A stretch of DNA of 64,000 nt from an uncultured Saccharospirillaceae bacterium (GCA_947503895.1 CANNFT010000013.1:1-64000), one strand, 5' to 3'; numbered from the stretch's first letter, positions 45,021 through 54,633 are shown. Notes: a model not told the origin generated them from the letters alone. Made by a program: numbers and translations.

Positions 45021-47111
45021 ATGAGTTATCAGGTTCTGGCGCGCAAGTGGCGTCCTCAGTTTTTCAAGGACATGGTGGGGCAAGAGCACGTATTGCGTGC
45101 GCTGATCAATGCGCTCGACAATCAGCGTTTGCATCACGCCTACCTATTTACTGGCACCCGAGGTGTCGGTAAAACCACAATCGCCCGAATTTTGGCTAAA
45201 TGCTTAAATTGCGAGCAAGGTATCAGCTCACAACCGTGCGGCACTTGCTCCAGTTGTGTCGAAATCACCGACGGTCGATTTGTGGATTTGATCGAGGTAG
45301 ATGCTGCCTCACGGACAAAAGTAGAAGACACACGCGAAATTCTCGATAACGTGCAGTACGCGCCTACACGCGGACGGTTCAAAGTGTACTTAATAGATGA
45401 AGTGCATATGCTCTCCAATCACAGCTTTAATGCGCTGTTGAAAACACTAGAAGAGCCACCCCCTCATGTAAAATTCTTGCTGGCCACCACTGACCCTCAA
45501 AAGTTACCGGTGACGATATTATCGCGTTGCCTTCAATTTAGTTTGAAAAACATGACGCCTGAGCGGATCGTGCATTATTTGAAGTCTGTATTGGCGGAAG
45601 AGCAGGTTACCTACCAAGAGCCTGGCTTATGGTTGCTCGGTAAAGCCGCCGAAGGCAGCATGCGTGACGCATTGAGTTTAACGGATCAGGCGATCGCTTA
45701 CGGACAAGGCAAAATTGAAGAATTAGACGTAGCAGCTATGTTGGGAACGGTCGACCGTGGTCGAGTGTTCCAATTGGCCGTGGCTTTGGCGGAACGTAAT
45801 GCGTCAGACGTCATGGCGCAAATCGCTCAGATGGCTGAGCACGCGGTGGACTTTAATAACTTACTGGCCGATTTATTGAGCTTGTTGCACCGAATCGCCA
45901 TTGCTCAAGCCGTACCAGATGCCGTGGATAATAGCCAAGGCGATAAAGAGCAGGTGGTGGCTTTGTCACGCGCCATGAGCGGGTCCGACCTTCAACTGTT
46001 CTATCAGATTGCATTGACAGGTAAGCGTGACTTACCTCTGGCTCCTGACCCGCGCAGTGGCATGGAAATGACATTGCTGCGTATGTTGAATTTCGCGCCT
46101 ACTAATATTGCTATCCCCAGCCCAGCGGCCTCGACGGAACAAGCAGGAGGCATGGATGGCGGAAAAAAGCCTGATCTGGCGCACCTCAAGCGCCAAGTAG
46201 CTCAGGCTCCTTCGGCAAGTTCAGTTCAAAATTCAGCACCTTCTGCGGCCCCAGCACATGCAACGTCGGTCGATACCCCCGTGGTATCTCGCGAGGTTGG
46301 ATCGCACGAACTTGAATCTCATGACGTTCCATCTCATGGAAAGGCTATCCCGTCGGATACCCCTGAAACAAACAGGGGGCAGCAAGCGAGTCAAGCGTCG
46401 AATCAGTCGCCATCCGTGGCAGTGAGCAGAGAGCCAGCAATAGTAGACTCGCCGCCTTGGGAGCCTGAGCCGCAATTGAAGCCTCATTCAGGCGTGCCAA
46501 TTGAGCAGCATCCTCCGCATTCTGAGATTCAACCTGAGCGCATTGCCCCGTCGGCACCAGCGGGGAACGAACAAGCACCGCCTCCCCCTCATCGCTTTGT
46601 CGAACAATATGCGCATCAGGAAGCAGAAGTTCAGGTTGCAAGCCCATCGAGCAACGTTGTGGGCATTAATTCCCATGCAGAGGCCAGCAAAGCAAATAAC
46701 ACGCATGCTGAGTATGCAGATTTGCCAATGAGCCCTGAATCTTGGGCGCTCATTTTTAATGCTATCCCGTTGGAAGGCATGTTGCGCAACTTGGTCGCGA
46801 ATACTTGCTTGGCCTCCGTAAATGGAGATGAATTGCTCTTTCACAGTGATGCAGGGCACATCCGGCTGTTTGGTGAGGCGCATCAGCAGCGCTTTCAAAG
46901 CACGCTGAATACGTCACTGAGCAAGCAATATCGACTCAAGGTCGTAGAAGGGCCGATTACCTTTGAAACGCCGGCGCAGAGGAGTCAGCGCCTAAATGCT
47001 GAGCGCCTCCAGCAAGCGATATTAGCCATAGAAAATGACCCAAATGTGCAGGCGTTAAAGCAGGCATTTGATGCACAGGTTATAATCGACAGCGTACAAC
47101 CCATAGATTGA
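45021..47111 (+). CDS. dnaX: DNA polymerase III tau/gamma subunits
   Basis: A 696-residue clamp-loader ATPase. Walker A GTRGVGKT is at residues 45-52, four zinc-binding Cys follow (CLNCEQGISSQPCGTCSSC), and VYLIDEVHML plus sensor 1 (LLATTDPQKLPVTILSRC) are present. After about residue 365 there is a long Pro/Ala/Ser-rich linker, then a C-terminal domain (MSPESWALIFNAIPLEG onward) that binds polymerase and helicase in tau. A slippery site with all E. coli-type signals lies at 46163 (separate entry), predicting a gamma form of 384 residues. It is followed by ybaB and recR, the usual operon. Confidence 0.95.
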   Translation: MSYQVLARKWRPQFFKDMVGQEHVLRALINALDNQRLHHAYLFTGTRGVGKTTIARILAKCLNCEQGISSQPCGTCSSCVEITDGRFVDLIEVDAASRTKVEDTREILDNVQYAPTRGRFKVYLIDEVHMLSNHSFNALLKTLEEPPPHVKFLLATTDPQKLPVTILSRCLQFSLKNMTPERIVHYLKSVLAEEQVTYQEPGLWLLGKAAEGSMRDALSLTDQAIAYGQGKIEELDVAAMLGTVDRGRVFQLAVALAERNASDVMAQIAQMAEHAVDFNNLLADLLSLLHRIAIAQAVPDAVDNSQGDKEQVVALSRAMSGSDLQLFYQIALTGKRDLPLAPDPRSGMEMTLLRMLNFAPTNIAIPSPAASTEQAGGMDGGKKPDLAHLKRQVAQAPSASSVQNSAPSAAPAHATSVDTPVVSREVGSHELESHDVPSHGKAIPSDTPETNRGQQASQASNQSPSVAVSREPAIVDSPPWEPEPQLKPHSGVPIEQHPPHSEIQPERIAPSAPAGNEQAPPPPHRFVEQYAHQEAEVQVASPSSNVVGINSHAEASKANNTHAEYADLPMSPESWALIFNAIPLEGMLRNLVANTCLASVNGDELLFHSDAGHIRLFGEAHQQRFQSTLNTSLSKQYRLKVVEGPITFETPAQRSQRLNAERLQQAILAIENDPNVQALKQAFDAQVIIDSVQPID
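46145..46195 (+). promoter_or_regulatory. programmed -1 frameshift signal in dnaX
   Basis: The heptamer A AAA AAG (46163-46169) lies in the zero frame as X XXY YYZ. A Shine-Dalgarno-like AGGAGG (46145-46150) lies 12 bases before it. A stem TGGCGC/GCGCCA with a 7-base loop (46177-46195) begins 7 bases after it. After a -1 slip the next codons are GCC and TGA, so translation would end two codons on, giving a short gamma subunit. All three elements match the E. coli dnaX design. Confidence 0.88.
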
Positions 47112-47162
47112 TGAATTGGGCCCAAACCATGGGCACAGGACAAGACTGAAGGTAGAGATATT

Positions 47163-47489
47163 ATGATGAAAGGTGGCATGGGCAACTTAATGAAGCAAGC
47201 CCAAAAAATGCAGGAAAAAATGCAAAAAGCTCAAGAAGAGCTAGCCAATGCAGAAGTCACAGGCGAGTCAGGCGCAGGCCTGGTAAAGGTTGTGATGAAT
47301 GGCCGTCATGACGTGAAAAGTGTTTCATTAGACGACAGTCTAATGGAAGAAGAAAAAGAGTTGATCGAAGACCTACTCGCAGCTGCGGTAAACGATGCTG
47401 TGCGTAAAATCGAAGAAGAGAACCAAGAAAAAATGGGCTCTTTGACGCAAGGCATGGGATTACCGGGTGGCATGAAGCTTCCGTTTTAA
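47163..47489 (+). CDS. ybaB: YbaB/EbfC family nucleoid-associated protein
   Basis: A 108-residue protein starting KGGMGNLMKQAQKMQEKMQKAQEELANAEVTGESGAGLVKVVMNG, the YbaB signature. The rest (LIEDLLAAAVNDAVRKIEEENQEKMGSLTQGMGLPGGMKLPF) fits the family, including the Gly/Met-rich end. It forms DNA-binding dimers. It lies 51 bases after dnaX and 29 before recR, the conserved order. The duplicated Met at the start leaves two possible ATGs. Confidence 0.95.
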   Translation: MMKGGMGNLMKQAQKMQEKMQKAQEELANAEVTGESGAGLVKVVMNGRHDVKSVSLDDSLMEEEKELIEDLLAAAVNDAVRKIEEENQEKMGSLTQGMGLPGGMKLPF

Positions 47490-47518
47490 TTGATAGAATA
47501 GGTAAGCGATTTCGATAT

Positions 47519-48118
47519 ATGGCCTCACTTAGTCCATTGATAGATGATTTGGTAGAGTCTCTGCGGATTCTTCCTGGTGTGGGCATTAAATCTGCCCAGC
47601 GTCTAGCGTTACATTTGCTAGAAAAAGACCGAGTGGGGGCGCAAGGTATTATTCAAGCGCTATCCGAAGCATTGGATAAAGTAGGGCATTGTGAACAGTG
47701 CCGAAACTTATCTGAAAACCCGTTGTGTCCCGCTTGTGCTGACCCTAAAAGGCTGGATGATCAATTGTGCGTGGTGGAATCGCCGGCAGAAGTGCTCGCC
47801 ATTGATCAGACGGGTTTTAAAGGTCGTTATTTTGTTTTGTTTGGGCGGTTATCCCCAATCGAAGGCATCGGTCCGGAAGCTCTCGGGCTGGACTTGTTGA
47901 AAAAACAAGTTGAGGACCGAGGCATTCAAGAAGTCATTCTTGCCACCAACCCTACCGTGGAAGGCGAAGCTACTGCTCAATTTATTCAGCAGATGTTCGT
48001 GCGAAATGAACAGGTTTCAGTGACTCGTATTGCTCATGGAGTACCATTGGGCGGCGAGTTGGAATACGTGGATGGCGGTACATTAGCGCACGCATTAGCG
48101 GGCAGAAAAGCGTTTTAA
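47519..48118 (+). CDS. recR: recombination protein RecR
   Basis: A 199-residue protein. The helix-hairpin-helix (DDLVESLRILPGVGIKSAQRLALHLL, residues ~8-33) and four-Cys zinc finger (CEQCRNLSENPLCPACADP, ~57-75) are present. The Toprim domain starts at LCVVESPAEVLAIDQTGFKGRYFVLFGRLSPIEGIGPEALGLD. The C-terminal Walker-like GVPLGGELEYVDGGTLAHAL is intact. It acts with RecFO loading RecA at gaps. One base separates its stop from rnd. Confidence 0.96.
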   Translation: MASLSPLIDDLVESLRILPGVGIKSAQRLALHLLEKDRVGAQGIIQALSEALDKVGHCEQCRNLSENPLCPACADPKRLDDQLCVVESPAEVLAIDQTGFKGRYFVLFGRLSPIEGIGPEALGLDLLKKQVEDRGIQEVILATNPTVEGEATAQFIQQMFVRNEQVSVTRIAHGVPLGGELEYVDGGTLAHALAGRKAF

Positions 48119-48119
48119 C

Positions 48120-49247
48120 ATGTCTTATATTTATATTGATTCTGACTCGGCATTGCAGCAAGCCGCACAAAAATGGATGACGGTTTCGCGAATAGCATTG
48201 GATTCAGAATTCATGCGCGTCGATACGTTTTTCCCAAAGCTAGCGCTTATTCAAATAAACGATGGCGATCAAACCTATCTCATTGATCCATTGAAAATAA
48301 CAGAGTGGCAGCCATTGCGTGATGTGTTTACATTGCCAACCGTTTTAAAAGTCTTACACAGCTGCAGTGAAGATCTGGATGCTTTTTACCAAAACATAGG
48401 CGTATTGCCTCAACCTATATTTGACACACAGATGGCAGCGGCCATGGCGAGTGTGGGCGGTATTATGGGTTACCAAAAACTGGTAAAAGCTCTTTTAGAT
48501 GTGGAACTAGAAAAAGGTGAAACGCGCTCCAACTGGTTAAAGCGTCCACTGAGTGATAAGCAACTGCATTACGCTGCAGACGATGTTATCTACCTTTTAC
48601 CTGTGACAGATGAAATCGAAAAGCGGTTGAAAAAGTTGAACCGTCAAGAATGGGTAAAAGAAGATTGTGCACGCTTGCTCGAAGACTGGTTAGCCAGTCA
48701 GCAAGAAGGTTATTCTTATACGCGTGTGAAGCAAAGTTGGATGCTGAAGCATCATCAATTGAACGTATTAAGTGCGCTGGTCAGTTGGCGTGAAGCACGA
48801 TGCAGAACCATCAATATTCCACGAGCACATTTAATTTCAGACAGCTTGCTATTGGATATCAGTAAATATCTACCGCAAAATTTCAAACAATTGTCTGCAA
48901 TTAAAGGTATAAAAGGCCCAACATTAAGAAAAGAGGGGGAGCAAATACTTGAAATTATTCAAGCCTGCAAAGACGTCCCTAAAGATGAATGGCCTGAAAG
49001 AATGGATCGTCCCTTGTCTCAAGTGGCAGGTGAATGGTTTAAAGACATGCGCAAGCTTGTCGGAAAGTTTGCAGAAGAGCTGGAAGTCCCACCAGAACAT
49101 CTAGCAAGAAAAAAACAATTGGAATGGATGCTGCGTCAAGGTTATCCCAATGGCCCATTTGCATTGCCTGAATCGATGCAAGGTTGGCGAAAGAGCGTGA
49201 TAGCTGAGCCCTTAATTGACCTGTTGAATGATTTGGCGGAGCGTTAG
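48120..49247 (+). CDS. rnd: ribonuclease D
   Basis: A 375-residue 3'-exoribonuclease of the DEDD family. Exo I is seen as IALDSEFMRVDTFFPKLALIQI (Asp and Glu), Exo II near VLKVLHSCSEDLDAF and Exo III around QLHYAADDVIYLLPV. An HRDC domain follows (LSALVSWREARCRTINIPRAHLISDSLLLDISKYLP). It trims tRNA precursors. It starts one base after the recR stop and is followed within 4 bases by the YcgL gene, so it is part of the same operon. Confidence 0.94.
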   Translation: MSYIYIDSDSALQQAAQKWMTVSRIALDSEFMRVDTFFPKLALIQINDGDQTYLIDPLKITEWQPLRDVFTLPTVLKVLHSCSEDLDAFYQNIGVLPQPIFDTQMAAAMASVGGIMGYQKLVKALLDVELEKGETRSNWLKRPLSDKQLHYAADDVIYLLPVTDEIEKRLKKLNRQEWVKEDCARLLEDWLASQQEGYSYTRVKQSWMLKHHQLNVLSALVSWREARCRTINIPRAHLISDSLLLDISKYLPQNFKQLSAIKGIKGPTLRKEGEQILEIIQACKDVPKDEWPERMDRPLSQVAGEWFKDMRKLVGKFAEELEVPPEHLARKKQLEWMLRQGYPNGPFALPESMQGWRKSVIAEPLIDLLNDLAER

Positions 49248-49251
49248 AATA

Positions 49252-49548
49252 ATGAAACAAATAGTAACGGTTTATAGAAGTCCTAAAAAAGAAGAAATGT
49301 ATCTATATACAGATCGTCTTGAAGGCATTAAGCGTGTACCGGAAGATCTACTAAAAATCTTTGGCTCGCCACAAGAAGTAATGGCTATGGCATTGTCTGA
49401 AGATCGAAAGTTGGGTCGTGCAGATGCAAAAAAAGTGTTGGATGAAATTAAATCTAACGGATATTACTTGCAGATGCCGCCAGTCCGTGAAGATTATATG
49501 CTGGATCTTTTTAAAGATACTTCAGCAAAGTACACCGATATCATATAG
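49252..49548 (+). CDS. ycgL: YcgL domain protein
   Basis: A 98-residue protein beginning MKQIVTVYRSPKKEEMYLYTDRLEGIKRVPEDLLKIFG, matching the YcgL family pattern (YRS..K.EMYLYV......VP..LL..FG.P). The rest (MAMALSEDRKLGRADAKKVLDEIKSNGYYLQMPP) also fits. Function is unknown. The ATG at 49252 follows the rnd stop by 4 bases; an upstream start would overlap rnd. Confidence 0.92.
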   Translation: MKQIVTVYRSPKKEEMYLYTDRLEGIKRVPEDLLKIFGSPQEVMAMALSEDRKLGRADAKKVLDEIKSNGYYLQMPPVREDYMLDLFKDTSAKYTDII

Positions 49549-49559
49549 GCGACTTCATT

Positions 49560-50006
49560 ATGGTGAACAAGCCTAAACCATTCTGGGAAACCAAAAAACT
49601 GCAAGACATGAGCAGTGAAGAATGGGAAAGCCTATGTGACGGATGTGCAAAGTGTTGTTTGCATAAGTTAGAAGATGAAGATACCGGTAAGGTGTATTAC
49701 ACCGAAATTGTCTGCCGGTATCTCGACCGCGAAAATTGCAATTGTACTGAGTACAAGCGTCGACAGGAGTTGGTGCCAAACTGCGTTTGGTTAAAGCCAG
49801 AAGATGTAGACGAGTTTCACTGGTTGCCGGAAACCTGCGCATATCGTCGTGTAGCAGAAGGCAAAAAATTGCCGAAGTGGCATCACCTTGTGAGCGGTGA
49901 CAAAAAGAAAATTCACAAAATGAACCAGTCTATGCGACGCAAGGGAATTCCAGACGATAAAATTCCGGAAGAAGACTGGGAAGATCATATTATCTGGATG
50001 GAATAA
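49560..50006 (+). CDS. ycgN: YcgN family cysteine-cluster protein (UPF0260)
   Basis: A 148-residue protein with a Cys-rich segment: CDGCAKCCLHKLEDEDTG, then TEIVCRYLDRENCNCTEYKRRQELVPNC (residues ~22-75). The Cys spacing suggests metal or Fe-S binding. WLPETCAYRRVAEGKKLPKWHHL and RRKGIPDDKIPEEDWEDHIIWME are family features. It lies just after ycgL, an often conserved neighbour. Function unknown. Confidence 0.93.
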   Translation: MVNKPKPFWETKKLQDMSSEEWESLCDGCAKCCLHKLEDEDTGKVYYTEIVCRYLDRENCNCTEYKRRQELVPNCVWLKPEDVDEFHWLPETCAYRRVAEGKKLPKWHHLVSGDKKKIHKMNQSMRRKGIPDDKIPEEDWEDHIIWME

Positions 50007-50009
50007 TTC

Positions 50010-50354
50010 ATGGCGTATCTTGAATATTATCACGCAGCGTGGGGTGTTTACTTAGCTTCAGCCGTTTGCTTGTATATCGTTTGGTTTATTTGGACCAAGG
50101 GTATTAAAAATATTGATTTAAGGCAGTATATCCGGTTGGTACCGGCAGTCTTATTGTTTACGCCAGCATTTCATAATGGTGAGAACTTAGCACCTGCATT
50201 TATTATTTCATTAGGTGAACTGTTTACCAATGGTACAAAGGAAGCCATGCAAGGCGTGGTGCCCATGTTAATGGTACTCATGGTAGGCGCAATTTTGTTA
50301 GCCGTTTCTGCGTTGTTGAAACGCCCCAGCAAAAAGAATGTACAGCAAGCTTAG
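50010..50354 (+). CDS. small hypothetical membrane protein
   Basis: A 114-residue protein with three predicted TM helices (residues ~12-30, 40-56 and 80-103), the last AMQGVVPMLMVLMVGAILLAVSALL. It starts 3 bases after the ycgN stop, so it is the last gene of the dnaX operon, and a terminator follows. No motif identifies a function. Confidence 0.75.
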   Translation: MAYLEYYHAAWGVYLASAVCLYIVWFIWTKGIKNIDLRQYIRLVPAVLLFTPAFHNGENLAPAFIISLGELFTNGTKEAMQGVVPMLMVLMVGAILLAVSALLKRPSKKNVQQA

Positions 50355-50365
50355 CGTAGTTTAAT

Positions 50366-50413
50366 CCAATCACTTTCCGACGCATCGACTTGTGATTGGT
50401 CCTTCTTTTTTCT
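50366..50413 (+). terminator. Rho-independent terminator of the dnaX-rnd operon
   Basis: CCAATCAC (50366-50373) pairs with GTGATTGG (50392-50399) and is followed by a T-rich tract CCTTCTTTTTT. It begins 12 bases after the last stop codon. The 18-base loop is longer than usual. Confidence 0.75.
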
Positions 50414-51070
50414 TTCTTAATGGCATTTATCTTTGGTGGATGATGTATTCATCCACCTCCCGCCCATCGTTTTTCGAATTACTTCCCTATGTGTTAGGCA
50501 TCATGCAGTTGCCGTTGCGGCAATTTTAATCCGTATAGAGGCGGTTCAGTTGTTTTGGAGAGTTAAATCTCGCTAATCAATATCGTGTTTATCAGTTGAC
50601 CATTTCAGCCTTTTGTTTTTAGCGGCGCATCCTCACCAAACGCCTTTTAGTTGACTTCATTTGTCTTTAAATGGCGCACCGAATCTATTTTAAAGCCAAA
50701 TATGTCTAAATCACTGGACAGGGTTTGGCAGAGCTAAAAATTTTGGCTAGCGTTAATAACGGGTTCTTTCATTTGTTCGTGCTTGTTCTGCGCCAGGGTG
50801 CCAGAGCTAAATTTAATCGGACTGGTCATTGAACGTCACTTAAAAGTTTTTGCTAAATGCTTGGTATAGCAATTGCGTATTGCGTAAATGAGCAGGCAAT
50901 AATAACCAAGAAGGATATTGAACTGTTCATCGATCGATCATTTTCTAATCACGAAACAGAAATTGGATGACGCTGATGATGAAGTTGTGTGATTGATGGT
51001 CGATAGCGTTTTAAAGGGCACAGATGTGAGGGCGCAGAGTTCGCCGTTCTGAAGAGGGAGAGGTAGCACA
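50414..51070. other. intergenic stretch before the YEATS-helix gene
   Basis: Some 650 bases without a convincing gene on either strand. Several T-rich runs and short imperfect hairpins are present, none with a clear role. The rightmost part carries GAGGGAGAGG before the next ATG, a strong ribosome-binding site. Confidence 0.4.
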
Positions 51071-51739
51071 ATGGCAAACCATATTTTCATATTGGCGACC
51101 GTTATGTTGTTGGCGGGCATATTTGGTGGATTGGTGAATTATTACATGTATGGCGATAATGATCCGGATGCCACCAGTTTGCCGCGTTGTTTGGTGGTGG
51201 GGATTGGCGCTTCTTTTCTTGTCCCCGTCATACTGGATTTGGTGAATAGTGAATTGATTTTGGAAACGCAAGGTGACCCCTCTCGGCTGCTAATATTCAC
51301 AGGCTTTTGTTTGATTAGTGCAATAGCGAGTCGGTTCTTCATTACGAATATGTCGGACCGCATCTTAGATGCTGCACGACATGCGAAAGAGCAATCAGAA
51401 TCGGTGCATCATGATTTGCATGTTATCAAGAATGAATTGCTGCCCTTAATCGATACCGAAACAGAACAGGATTTAGAGCCAGAAGAAGAACCGATTACAC
51501 AATATGACGAAGAGTTAGATGTAACCTCTTCGAAAGCACTAAAAATGTTGGCCACTGGACGGTATATCTTTCGTTCGTTAGCAGGGTTATGCCGTGAATC
51601 AAATAACGATGAAGCGACCATGTTACAAACGCTCAGTGTGTTGGTGTCAAGGAGCATGGCAGGGAAAGTAAGCGGTAAGAATGGTGTTCGTTGGCATATC
51701 ACGGAAAAGGGACGTCGAATATTAGAAAGCCAAATGTAA
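51071..51739 (+). CDS. YEATS-associated-helix-like membrane protein
   Basis: A 222-residue protein with three N-terminal TM segments: HIFILATVMLLAGIFGGLVNYYM, CLVVGIGASFLVPVILDLV and LLIFTGFCLISAIASRFFI (about residues 3-97). A helical linker follows, an acidic region (TETEQDLEPEEEP), then a C-terminal winged-helix-like part (ALKMLATGRYIFRSLAGLCRES..., ending TEKGRRILESQ). This matches my memory of proteins named YEATS-associated helix-containing, a three-TM unit found in predicted signalling or conflict modules. No YEATS domain is seen nearby. The start follows GAGAGG. The next gene encodes a vWA protein 44 bases on. Confidence 0.65.
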   Translation: MANHIFILATVMLLAGIFGGLVNYYMYGDNDPDATSLPRCLVVGIGASFLVPVILDLVNSELILETQGDPSRLLIFTGFCLISAIASRFFITNMSDRILDAARHAKEQSESVHHDLHVIKNELLPLIDTETEQDLEPEEEPITQYDEELDVTSSKALKMLATGRYIFRSLAGLCRESNNDEATMLQTLSVLVSRSMAGKVSGKNGVRWHITEKGRRILESQM

Positions 51740-51783
51740 GACCATTTGCCTATTGATAGATCGTAGAGGGGAAACCAAACGAT

Positions 51784-54633
51784 ATGCAATGTCATCTGTT
51801 CCATGGAGTGAGAACACGCCAGGCCTTGGGGTCTTGCGTGTTTGATGACGTTGGAAGAAGTCGATGGTTAATGATCGTTTTTGGGTTAATTTTTTGGCTG
51901 TGTTCAAGTGCTTGGGCTGCTGATGAAGAAACCCCAAATACTGCAAACTCAAGTACTCCTGCCAGTTCATCCTCGTCCACTACTTCAGAAACCTCTACAC
52001 CCTCCGTTCTAAACGCTAGCGAAGTGACTGCTGCAGAAGACAGTTCACTTGCAGAAGCGATTGTACCGGAAGGAAAGCCGACGGATGTTCGGGTGATTAT
52101 TGATATATCTGGGTCCATGAAAGAAAACGACCCAAATAACTTACGAATCCCCGCACTTAATCTTATCGTGGAAATGTTACCGGACGGCAGCCAAGCAGGG
52201 TTATGGGCCTTTGGTCAGTGGGTCAATATGATGGTCCCGCCCTCAGAAGTAGATGACGCATGGCGTGAAAATGCTAAAGAACAAGCCAAAAAAATCAATT
52301 CGTTTGGGCTGCGTACAAACATCGGCGGCGCGCTCGAAAATGCGCTTTGGAAGCTTGAGCCCAATTCAAAATACGTACAAAACGTTATTTTACTAACGGA
52401 TGGTTTAGTGGATATCGCGGGTGAGAATGATCCCGAGCGTGAACAGAAAAATGAGGCTGAGCGGCAGCGCATTCTTAACAGTGTGTTAAAAAAATACAAA
52501 TCCATGAACACTCATATTCATACCATTGCATTATCGGACAATGCTGACAGTGCGCTGCTTGAGCGACTCTCTGTTGAAACCGGTGGTATGTCTGAAGTGG
52601 TACGTAATTCAGAGGAGTTGGTAAAAGCTTTCTTAAAAGCGTTTGATCAATCTGCACCGGAAGCAGCAGAGCAGGTGCCATTATCGGATGCCAACACATT
52701 TGACATTGATCCGAGTGTCCAAGAATTTACGGCCCTGATATTTAGAAAACCGAATACGCCACCGGCACAGATCGTGAGCCCTTCGGGTCAAGTTATCAGT
52801 TTGATTAAGTCTGCGGAAAACGCTCGGTGGTTTGGTGAATCCGTTTATGACTTGGTGACGGTGACTCAGCCCGAGGGTGGTACTTGGAAAATTCAAGCGG
52901 ATGTTGATCCTGCTAACCGAGTAACCGTGGTGAGTGATTTAAAATTGGAAATTGCTGGCTTGCCTAATAGCTTGTTCCCTGGTCAGCAGGTGGACTTTGA
53001 AATCTTTTTACACGAAGACGGTAAGGTGTTGTCGAAGCCGCAATTTCTTAAATTAATGACCATTGATATGACGATGACGGCGGAGTCCGGAAAAAGTGGT
53101 AGCAAAACGATATCGGATCCAAACAATCCGCCGGCGGATGGTAAGTACAGAGAGAGTATTCGGCGATTAAGCAACGAAGGTCGGTACGAGCTGAAAATAG
53201 CGGTGGACGGTAAAACATTTCAGCGTCAACGTGCCGTGAACATTCAAGTACGACAGCCCATAGGGTTTGAGATTCGTAAGCGGATTGAGGGCACCAAAGA
53301 GGGTTACGCTGTTCGTGTATTGCCGCAATCACCAAAAGTCGAAGTCGCTGAAACGCGAGTAATTGCCAAAATCAAAGGGCCGGATCAACACTCCATCATA
53401 CAAGCCGTTCCATGGGTTGAAGAAGGGGTTTGGGAGTCCGTCATCTTCCCCACCAAAGGGGATGGCCAGTATGAAGTGGCATTGAATATCAAAGGCAGAA
53501 TGGGAGAAGGGCAAGAATTTAGAATTAAGCCAGATGACATCAACTTGATTTTCCCCATCCCTGCTGACTTTAAGCATGAGTATTTTGTACAAGAAGACGT
53601 CATGAAAGGGGTAGAGGCCATGGAGCCTGACCCAGAGCCTGAAGCGGAACCTGCCATTCCTGAACCGCCGAAAAGTGAACCCGCGATACCCGACCTCGCA
53701 AATAAAATGGAAGAGCAGGCCGCTGAGAACCCGCCACCAGAAGCACAAAAAGCCGAAGACAAAGAGCCAGCGCCAGAAGCTGTGCTCGAAGAGCCCGAAG
53801 AAGAAGCGGTGCCAGAACTACCCGATGCGGGTGATGGGGTGCCAACTTGGGTGTTTATTTTAATTCCAATTCTGACGGTGGCATTAGGGATTGGTGGATT
53901 CTTCGTTTACCGCAAAATGGCGCAGAAAAAAGCCATGGCCAGTCCTGCTGCCGCTCCAGCATCGGATGATGGCATGAAGACACCTGATATGAACGCAGGA
54001 AACGTCTCCCTCAATGATGGTATGGACGATGAGGACTTCGATGAAGATTTCGATTTAAGTGATTCTGATGAAGATGTGAGCATTGATGCAGGCGCTGGTG
54101 ATGGTGAGTTTGAAGATTTAGATTTGGCTGGAGACCTCGAAGATGAAGATGAAAAAATGTCGGCTCCAGACGTGCCGGACGATGGCGATACGGTATCGGA
54201 TGAAATCCCCGACTTTGACGAAAACTTTGATATAGAGCCTACACCACCAGCAGAGCCACCGCTGGAAGAAATCAACGAAGAGGCACCAGCAGAGATCGAG
54301 ACTGCAGAAGTCGAGACCGCAGAGGTGGAGCCTCCGCAGCTTGAACCGGATGAGGATCTGAACGCACCCGAGCCAGACCTTGATCTTGACACCGAGCAAG
54401 CACCCACTAACGATACAGACCAAAAGCTCGATGAGTTAGATGAAGTATTAGCTGGGCTAGACGGCGAACCAGCACCGACAGAAGAAGACGTCATGCCCGA
54501 TTTGGAGACCGGCATAGACGAAACCGAGGATACCGCGGATATAGACGAAGCGCTGGCCAATCTTGAAAATGAGTTGGACGATATGGATATTGAAGGGCTA
54601 ATAGGTGATGAGGACGATGAGAAAAAACCCTAG
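51784..54633 (+). CDS. vWA domain membrane protein, TIGR03503-like
   Basis: A 949-residue protein. A hydrophobic segment (IVFGLIFWLCSSAWA, residues ~31-45) is a signal sequence, preceded by a 28-residue leader if the ATG at 51784 is used; 51871 is the alternative. A Ser/Thr linker leads to a vWA domain with the metal site DISGSM at residues 107-112 and LLTDG, so the metal site is intact. Beta-rich domains follow, then a TM helix (~687-710). The C-terminal ~230 residues are cytoplasmic if the signal leads outward, and are strongly acidic with EDEDD and PAEP repeats. It resembles the uncharacterised TIGR03503 family. The adjacent MoxR and CoxE genes suggest a chaperone-like complex. Confidence 0.75.
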   Translation: MQCHLFHGVRTRQALGSCVFDDVGRSRWLMIVFGLIFWLCSSAWAADEETPNTANSSTPASSSSSTTSETSTPSVLNASEVTAAEDSSLAEAIVPEGKPTDVRVIIDISGSMKENDPNNLRIPALNLIVEMLPDGSQAGLWAFGQWVNMMVPPSEVDDAWRENAKEQAKKINSFGLRTNIGGALENALWKLEPNSKYVQNVILLTDGLVDIAGENDPEREQKNEAERQRILNSVLKKYKSMNTHIHTIALSDNADSALLERLSVETGGMSEVVRNSEELVKAFLKAFDQSAPEAAEQVPLSDANTFDIDPSVQEFTALIFRKPNTPPAQIVSPSGQVISLIKSAENARWFGESVYDLVTVTQPEGGTWKIQADVDPANRVTVVSDLKLEIAGLPNSLFPGQQVDFEIFLHEDGKVLSKPQFLKLMTIDMTMTAESGKSGSKTISDPNNPPADGKYRESIRRLSNEGRYELKIAVDGKTFQRQRAVNIQVRQPIGFEIRKRIEGTKEGYAVRVLPQSPKVEVAETRVIAKIKGPDQHSIIQAVPWVEEGVWESVIFPTKGDGQYEVALNIKGRMGEGQEFRIKPDDINLIFPIPADFKHEYFVQEDVMKGVEAMEPDPEPEAEPAIPEPPKSEPAIPDLANKMEEQAAENPPPEAQKAEDKEPAPEAVLEEPEEEAVPELPDAGDGVPTWVFILIPILTVALGIGGFFVYRKMAQKKAMASPAAAPASDDGMKTPDMNAGNVSLNDGMDDEDFDEDFDLSDSDEDVSIDAGAGDGEFEDLDLAGDLEDEDEKMSAPDVPDDGDTVSDEIPDFDENFDIEPTPPAEPPLEEINEEAPAEIETAEVETAEVEPPQLEPDEDLNAPEPDLDLDTEQAPTNDTDQKLDELDEVLAGLDGEPAPTEEDVMPDLETGIDETEDTADIDEALANLENELDDMDIEGLIGDEDDEKKP

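Noticed and set aside
53907..54560. 217-codon minus-strand frame with a Ser-rich product
   Set aside because: It is the antisense of the acidic repeat region of the vWA gene (Glu/Asp codons read as Ser/Phe). The Ser-rich composition is the mirror of that bias and there is no independent ribosome-binding site.
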